A stretch of 10,421 nucleotides of DNA from an uncultured Alistipes sp. GTDB lineage: Bacteria; Bacteroidota; Bacteroidia; Bacteroidales; Rikenellaceae. The position numbers and the translations under genes are program-made. Of this stretch, positions 6,763 through 10,421 are shown piece by piece. Numbering within the stretch: the stretch's first letter is position 1; each line of letters opens with the position of its first letter. Where the stretch lies: assembly GCA_900769745.1 (NCBI GenBank), contig CAAGHX010000044.1:1-10421 (forward strand). Direction: 5' to 3'. The notes under the pieces were generated by a model. It was not told the DNA's origin, ran no database searches, and saw only the letters and a list, made by a program, of their open reading frames with translations.

Positions 6763-8475
6763 ATGAAAAGATTTTTTAGAATATTTGCAGTAGCCGCTTT
6801 GGCTTGTGCCACAATCGTAGCCTGCGACAATAAGTTCGACGATTACGATCCAGCAGAGAAGGTAGAGGGCGTACAGGCTTACTTCTCAAACGAGAGCGCT
6901 ACAACATATACTGTTAGCAAGGTTGATGCAGCTCCTATCGCACTTACAGTAATGCGTGTTGAGACTGAGTCTGCACTCAGCTTGCCAATCACTCTTACAC
7001 AGGGTGAGGAGGGTGCTTTCACAGCTCCTGAGAAGGCTGAGTTCAAGGCTGGTCAGAACAAGACTACTATCAACTTGACTTACGATCCTGAGAAGTTGGA
7101 GGACGGTGGCACATACAAGGTAACTCTTGCTATTGGCGACCAGAGCGCAACAACTCCTTATGGTAACAACGTAATGTCATTGACAATCAAAGTTCCAGAG
7201 CCATATGTATTGTTGGGTACAGCTTTGTATCGCGAGGATTTGATGACAGGTATCTTCAATGTAGAGAACATTGAGTACGAGGTTGAGGTTTACGAGAACT
7301 TGAACACTCCAGGTTACATCTACTTGAAGAATGTTTATACTTCATTGTATTCTTACAACGAGCCAGGTGACTATGTTGAGGGTGATAAGTATCTTGCAAT
7401 CAACGTTGAGGATCCTAACGATGTTTACTTGCCACAGCAGGAGCTCGGTTTGGATTGGGGTTACGGTGCCGTTAAGGTTGGCACAACAGCTCCTGGTACA
7501 TTGGTTGACAATATCATCACTTTCCCTGCGAAGTCATTCTTGCTTGCAATGGCTGACTACAATGGTGGCGATTGGTCATTCTATGGTAACCCTAACGGTT
7601 TGTTCCGTGTTTGCTTGCCTGGTGCAGTTTTGACAGACTTCTCTTTGTCAATGGCATATGCAGGTATGCAGGTAGGTACAGACATGGGCGCTAAGCCACT
7701 TGTAGACGTAGTATTCGGTGCTGACGTTGCACAGATTGCATACGCAGTAGTTCCTGAGAACATCCAGTACAACGGCGAGGCTTTGGCTGAGGTTTTGGCT
7801 GGTATCGCAGATGGTTCTATCGAGGCTACAGTAGTTGACGCTGTTGATGAGGCTAACGATGACTACCTCCAGATGCAGTTGGTAGGTGCTGAGACTCTCG
7901 AGGAGGGTATCTACACTATGGTAGCAGTACCTATGAATGCTGATGGTGAGGCACAGATGGCTGATGCAGCTGCAGTAGCATTCTACATGAATGCTATCTC
8001 TGTAGCTCCTGAGATGGATTTTGCAGCTTTGTTGCTCCCATTCTCTGGTTTGTTCGGTCAGGTTCCAGGTTATCCTGATTCAAGCTGCATGGCATGGTAC
8101 GCAATGGGCTCTAACATCAAGTCATGGTTGCAGTTGATGGCTCCATATTCAGTATTTGAGCCATACCTCGAGAAGGGTATAACTTTGGAGCAGTTGGTAC
8201 TTGCTAACGGTTCAGCTTATGAGGACTTGCAGTACATCAACGGTGACGGTTATGACTATGGTTACTATACAGGCTTGGATCCTGAGACATCTTACCTTAT
8301 GGTACACTACGTAGAGGATATCTTTGGTAACAAGAAGACTGTAGGTGTACTCTACACAACACCAGCAGCTGAGGAGACTGAGGATGCTGAGGCAACAGCT
8401 AAGGTATACCGCAAGCTCGACACTTCAAACATCAAGTTTGAGGCTGGTAAGGCTATGAACGTTTGGAACAAATAA
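6763..8475 (+). CDS. Multi-domain surface lipoprotein of unknown family in SusE/SGBP position
   Basis: I do not recognise this 570-residue protein as a named family. A lipoprotein signal (1-20) ends in IVAC, with Cys21 followed by DNKFDD, an acidic run like Bacteroidetes surface-export signals. The rest reads as mainly beta. Residues about 36-145 look like a Calx-beta-like sandwich (VQAYFSNE... to MSLTIKV). Residues about 148-300 are rich in Tyr and acidic residues with several aromatics (for example DWGYG 231-235, GGDWSFYG 268-275). Residues about 310-410 and 415-535 look like two diverged fibronectin-III-like modules, each with a helical insertion (EALAEVLAGI 339-348; TLEQLVLANG 474-483) and ending in a strand pair such as GLDPETSYLMVHYV (504-517). 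The gene follows the SusD stop by 31 bp and is the last of the operon, where SusE/SusF or SGBP glycan-binding proteins normally lie. A ligand-binding accessory role is inferred from that position only; an adhesin or a structural partner is possible. Confidence 0.8.
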   Translation: MKRFFRIFAVAALACATIVACDNKFDDYDPAEKVEGVQAYFSNESATTYTVSKVDAAPIALTVMRVETESALSLPITLTQGEEGAFTAPEKAEFKAGQNKTTINLTYDPEKLEDGGTYKVTLAIGDQSATTPYGNNVMSLTIKVPEPYVLLGTALYREDLMTGIFNVENIEYEVEVYENLNTPGYIYLKNVYTSLYSYNEPGDYVEGDKYLAINVEDPNDVYLPQQELGLDWGYGAVKVGTTAPGTLVDNIITFPAKSFLLAMADYNGGDWSFYGNPNGLFRVCLPGAVLTDFSLSMAYAGMQVGTDMGAKPLVDVVFGADVAQIAYAVVPENIQYNGEALAEVLAGIADGSIEATVVDAVDEANDDYLQMQLVGAETLEEGIYTMVAVPMNADGEAQMADAAAVAFYMNAISVAPEMDFAALLLPFSGLFGQVPGYPDSSCMAWYAMGSNIKSWLQLMAPYSVFEPYLEKGITLEQLVLANGSAYEDLQYINGDGYDYGYYTGLDPETSYLMVHYVEDIFGNKKTVGVLYTTPAAEETEDAEATAKVYRKLDTSNIKFEAGKAMNVWNK

Positions 8476-8498
8476 ACTACCAACCATAAGTTTATAGC

Positions 8499-8542
8499 GA
8501 GAACCCCTCGTCCATTCAGTTGGGCGGGGGTTCTCAATTTTT
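8499..8542 (+). terminator. Rho-independent terminator of the SusC/SusD operon
   Basis: A long stem pairs GAGAACCCC (8499-8507) with GGGGTTCTC (8527-8535). After a bulged T it continues with CGTCCA (8509-8514) against TGGGCG (8521-8526), leaving a six-base loop. Five T residues follow at 8538-8542. It lies 23 bp after the stop codon of the third operon gene. Confidence 0.92.
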
Positions 8543-8705
8543 ATATAGGTAGGTGATGTACCGCAGAAGTCGCTGACACTGCAAAGAGGAGTTATCAGAG
8601 AAAGACGCGCAGAAAAGCTTTCGGGCAATAAGCAATCAAGGTACAAGCCCCTCTGCCCTACCGTTTACCGCGCCCAAATAAGAGCCACAAATCGTCCCAT
8701 TTAAC

Positions 8706-8756
8706 GCCGCTAAATAATCCAGTGAAAAGATTATCACACAACAATCTCAAAGCGGC
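8706..8756. repeat. Nested inverted repeats, possible folded RNA
   Basis: An outer pair GCCGCT (8706-8711) and AGCGGC (8751-8756) encloses an inner pair ATAATC (8714-8719) and GATTAT (8729-8734) around a nine-base loop. The two stems could form in one molecule with an asymmetric internal loop. Six-base arms are short, so chance pairing is possible. Confidence 0.3.
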
Positions 8757-8803
8757 AGAATAGCCCCAAAATAGAATAACAGCGAGACCATAAAAGAGCA
8801 CTC

Positions 8804-8819
8804 TGCACAGCCTTGTGCA
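8804..8819. repeat. Perfect 6-bp hairpin with four-base loop
   Basis: TGCACA (8804-8809), loop GCCT (8810-8813) and TGTGCA (8814-8819) form a compact perfect hairpin. No T-run follows on the plus strand, so it is not a convincing terminator. Function unknown. Confidence 0.35.
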
Positions 8820-8871
8820 AATACTTACGCAGGCAGTAGCCGCAGCTCATAAAATCCTAAACAAACACGCT

Positions 8872-8887
8872 AAAAGGGCCTAAAATA
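8872..8887 (+). repeat. Dispersed GGCCTAAAA motif, copy 3
   Basis: AAAAGGGCCTAAAATA is identical over 16 bases to the copy at 1446-1461, and similar A-rich sequence and ATAAT follow both. It lies in the gene-free stretch after the operon terminator. Confidence 0.5.
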
Positions 8888-9027
8888 AGAAAGATAATAG
8901 CAGATATAAAGAATCTTTTGCGCCATACAGAACGGCTTGCAAAGCAGCTCGAGAAACAAGATATATCTATATAATAGCTATCGTAGCCGCAAGATATAGC
9001 GATAACAGCATATAGACATATAGACAC

Positions 9028-9059
9028 AAAAAAAGTCCCAACCTCGCGGTCGGGACTTT
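9028..9059 (-). terminator. Rho-independent terminator of the TPR-protein gene
   Basis: Read on the minus strand, a 12-bp stem (9059-9048 with 9043-9032, one G-T wobble) is capped by the stable GNRA-type tetraloop GCGA and followed by seven T residues (9034-9028, the last bases of the stem included). It starts about 40 bp after the TPR gene's stop codon. On the plus strand the following sequence is less T-rich, so it acts mainly in the minus direction. Confidence 0.92.
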
Positions 9060-9101
9060 ATCGTTTGCCCTAACGGGCCGAATATGCCTTGTGGCTCAAG
9101 A

Positions 9102-10070
9102 TTACTTAGAGAGCTCAGCAACAGCAGCCTTAGCAGGAGTAGCATATGGCTCAGCTGTAACCTTCTTCAAAGTCTCGATAGCCTTGTCGCGCATCTCCTT
9201 AGCGTTGTAAGCAGAACCCAAGTTGAAGTAAACTGCGCTCTTAGCCTCGTCAGTTGTCTGCAAAGCAGCTGCAGCCTCACCGATCTCGATAACCTTAGCG
9301 TAGTCCTTCTTCAAGAAGTAAGCCTGAACAGCAACCTTCTGTGCAAGAGCCTTATCAGCGATAGTCTCAGACATCTTGATGATGCCGTCGAAATCGTTAG
9401 CCTGCTGCATAGCAGCGATCTTGTTGTTAGTGTACTGATTCATAGTTGCCTGTGCCTTTGCCTTAGCAGCATCATTCTTTGGGCTGCTTGGAAGAGCTGC
9501 AACCTCAGAGCAAACCTGAACACCCTCGTTGTACTTGTCTGACTTGAAGTAGCTCTCAGCAAGCATCATAGCGATATCGGTGTTGCGCTTGTCAGCAGCA
9601 TAACCCTTTGAGAAGATCTCGATAGCCTTTGCAAAGTTGCCAGAGTTGTAGTAACCACCACCATGTGCCTGATATACCTTACCAGCAGCACCAACTGCAT
9701 TTGCCAATGCACGAGCCTGGTTAAAAGCCTTGGCCTTAGCCTGTGCCTTTGTCAAGAATGAAAGAGCCTCAGCAAACTTAGCGTCCTTCTCCTCTGGCTT
9801 CTGAGCCTTCATAGCAGCCGCTGCTGAACGGAGACCCATACCCTGATATGCAACAGGAAGGTTCTTCTTTGCGTTCTCAACGCAACCTGCAATAGCCTCG
9901 TCCTCCTCGCCATCGCCATCAGCGATAACGCTTTCGAGCAACTCGATAGCCTTAGCGTAATCCTTACCCTGAAGTGCCTGTACGCTCTGGTTGTAGTTGT
10001 CAACTACGCTCTGTGCCGATGCAACGGTGAAACCCATCAAAGCGGCAACCATAAAAAGAATCTTTTTCAT
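9102..10070 (-). CDS. Exported tetratricopeptide-repeat (TPR) protein
   Basis: This 322-residue protein is predicted to be exported to the periplasm. I place the start at 10070 rather than at an ATG twelve codons upstream, because MKKILFMVAALMGFTVASAQ is a textbook signal peptide cleaved after Ala19, while the upstream extension is Asn-rich and would bury it. The mature part is almost wholly helical and Ala/Lys-rich. TPR-like units are clear at about 22-52 (NYNQSVQALQGKDYAKAIEL), in the middle (YYNSGNFAKAIEIFSKGY) and at about 278-308 (YFNLGSAYNAKEMRDKAIET), with further helical pairs between them. TPRs bind other proteins, so a scaffold or envelope-assembly role is plausible, but no partner is visible. 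It has its own promoter (10176-10207) and terminator. Codon use is strongly biased like that of the SusC operon, suggesting abundant expression. Confidence 0.88.
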   Translation of the reverse strand: MKKILFMVAALMGFTVASAQSVVDNYNQSVQALQGKDYAKAIELLESVIADGDGEEDEAIAGCVENAKKNLPVAYQGMGLRSAAAAMKAQKPEEKDAKFAEALSFLTKAQAKAKAFNQARALANAVGAAGKVYQAHGGGYYNSGNFAKAIEIFSKGYAADKRNTDIAMMLAESYFKSDKYNEGVQVCSEVAALPSSPKNDAAKAKAQATMNQYTNNKIAAMQQANDFDGIIKMSETIADKALAQKVAVQAYFLKKDYAKVIEIGEAAAALQTTDEAKSAVYFNLGSAYNAKEMRDKAIETLKKVTAEPYATPAKAAVAELSK

Positions 10071-10175
10071 CGTAAAAAAAGTTTTTATTAAGTTGTTATT
10101 GTTCAAAAATTTTCTCTCTCCTAAAGTTTTGCCATATCAGCACCACCGCCAACGCAAGGAAACCAATACGACCTA

Positions 10176-10207
10176 CAAAGGTATAACAATTTTTTACTCG
10201 TTGCAAA
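10176..10207 (-). promoter_or_regulatory. Bacteroidetes-type promoter of the TPR-protein gene
   Basis: On the minus strand a -33 box TTTG (10207-10204) is followed after 20 bp by a -7 box TACCTTTG (10183-10176). Both boxes match the consensus fully, and the spacing equals that of the SusC promoter. The leader before the ATG at 10070 would be about 100 nt, with an A-rich end and no obvious Shine-Dalgarno site near the start. Confidence 0.75.
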
Positions 10208-10214
10208 TTTTATG

Positions 10215-10229
10215 GCGCTAACATAGCGC
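10215..10229. promoter_or_regulatory. Perfect palindrome between tadA end and TPR promoter
   Basis: GCGCTA-ACA-TAGCGC is a perfect inverted repeat (6-bp arms, 3-base centre). It lies 7 bp upstream of the -33 box of the TPR promoter and 35 bp after the tadA stop. No T-run follows in the tadA direction, so it fits an operator or an imperfect processing/termination hairpin better than a standard terminator. Confidence 0.35.
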
Positions 10230-10264
10230 AAGTTGGGTTAAATAGCTAACTCCGTGGGCTAAAC

Positions 10265-10421
10265 CTATCGCAACTTACCGAAAAAATCCTTCATAAGTCG
10301 CTCACACTCCTCGGCCATAACGCCGCCGACAATCTGCGTTTTGGGGTGGAAGAGCTGGCCTTGTAGGCGAGAATAACCTCGCTTGGGGTCGGCAGCACCA
10401 TACACTACCCTATCAATCTGA
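10265..10421 (-). CDS. tadA: tRNA adenosine(34) deaminase TadA, C-terminal fragment (cut by window edge)
   Basis: The last 51 codons of a minus-strand gene run in from the right edge and end in TAG at 10267-10265. The peptide contains RVVYGAADPKRGYSRL, LFHPKTQIVGGV and AEECERLMKDFFGKLR, the characteristic C-terminal third of the TadA branch of the cytidine/deoxycytidylate deaminase fold. TadA converts A34 to inosine in tRNA-Arg. The catalytic HAE and PCxxC zinc motifs would lie upstream of this piece, beyond the window. The C-terminal helix (EECERLMKDFF) is intact. A related nucleoside or guanine deaminase is the main alternative, but the HPKTxxVGGV context favours TadA. It is on the same strand as the TPR gene, 195 bp ahead of it, with a separate promoter between them. 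Confidence 0.87.
   Translation of the reverse strand, partial: QIDRVVYGAADPKRGYSRLQGQLFHPKTQIVGGVMAEECERLMKDFFGKLR

Larger units (their letters stand above)
8543..9027. other. 485-bp region without a gene, between two converging terminators
   Basis: No frame on either strand gives a credible protein; short reading frames are broken by frequent stops. The plus strand is A/C-rich and poor in T. Visible structure consists of nested inverted repeats at 8706-8756, a compact hairpin at 8804-8819, a copy of the GGCCTAAAA motif at 8872-8887 and a two-copy CATATAGA tandem at 9009-9024. I see no match to the TAnnTTTG promoter consensus on either strand. It could be a gene relic, a regulatory RNA or spacer. 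Confidence 0.55.

Noticed and set aside
8425..8646. Minus-strand 73-codon frame across the operon terminator
   Set aside because: It runs through the terminator stem and the end of the lipoprotein gene, with no promoter or recognisable protein.
9009..9024. CATATAGA tandem repeat
   Set aside because: Only two 8-base units in AT-rich DNA; too little to call a repeat array or an origin iteron.
9084..9542. Plus-strand 152-codon reading frame opposite the TPR gene
   Set aside because: It is antisense to a well-supported gene, very Leu/Ser-rich, and explained by the codon bias of the opposite strand.
10071..10106. Upstream ATG extending the TPR protein by twelve residues
   Set aside because: The extension (MNNNNLIKTFFT) would precede a standard MKKI signal peptide and shows no better ribosome-binding context.
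9997..10221. Plus-strand 74-codon frame in the TPR leader region
   Set aside because: It overlaps the TPR start, promoter and leader on the other strand and has no domain or promoter of its own.
1..10421. CRISPR array, tRNA/rRNA genes, insertion sequence or phage genes
   Set aside because: No spaced direct-repeat array, no tRNA-like fold or rRNA stretch, and no transposase, integrase or phage protein was seen on either strand.

Overview
This window looks like a metagenome-derived contig end from a member of the order Bacteroidales. The evidence is a SusC/SusD-type outer-membrane pair, signal-peptide and lipobox styles typical of the phylum, and three promoters matching the Bacteroidetes sigma factor consensus (TTTG, 19-20 bp gap, TAnnTTTG). 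A-rich leaders without clear Shine-Dalgarno sites precede the genes. The family cannot be fixed from the sequence. The first 12 bases match the 3' end of the Illumina adapter, so the true genomic sequence probably starts near base 13 and the left edge is a contig edge.

Layout, left to right. (1) Bases 28-1418 hold a monocistronic unit: promoter, a divergent NCS2-type nucleobase/xanthine-uracil permease, and a strong intrinsic terminator. (2) Bases 1419-1771 are an AT-rich non-coding stretch with two copies of a GGCCTAAAA motif and operator-like repeats next to the following promoter. (3) Bases 1772-8542 are a three-gene operon: a SusC/RagA-type TonB-dependent transporter, its SusD/RagB-type lipoprotein lid, and an unrecognised multi-domain surface lipoprotein, closed by a long GC-rich terminator. 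(4) Bases 8543-9027 hold no convincing gene but carry hairpin-forming inverted repeats and a third GGCCTAAAA copy. (5) On the minus strand are an exported TPR protein with its own promoter and terminator and, cut by the right edge, the C-terminal third of a TadA-type tRNA adenosine deaminase.

How the genes work together. The SusC/SusD pair should form a lidded outer-membrane transporter driven by TonB. The third lipoprotein sits where surface ligand-binding proteins (SusE/SusF/SGBP) sit in polysaccharide-utilisation loci. No glycoside hydrolase, sulfatase, peptidase or dedicated regulator (SusR, HTCS, ECF sigma/anti-sigma) is visible, so the ligand is unknown and could be a glycan, a peptide (as in RagAB) or something else. 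The permease and the TPR/tadA genes are separate transcription units with no evident link to the operon. The operon and the TPR gene show a strong preferred-codon bias that suggests high expression; the permease does not.

The points most worth a second look are the unclassified third lipoprotein in an enzyme-free SusCD operon, the abrupt codon-usage change at the plug/barrel boundary of the SusC gene, the repeated GGCCTAAAA motif, and the folded-looking 8.7-8.8 kb intergenic region.
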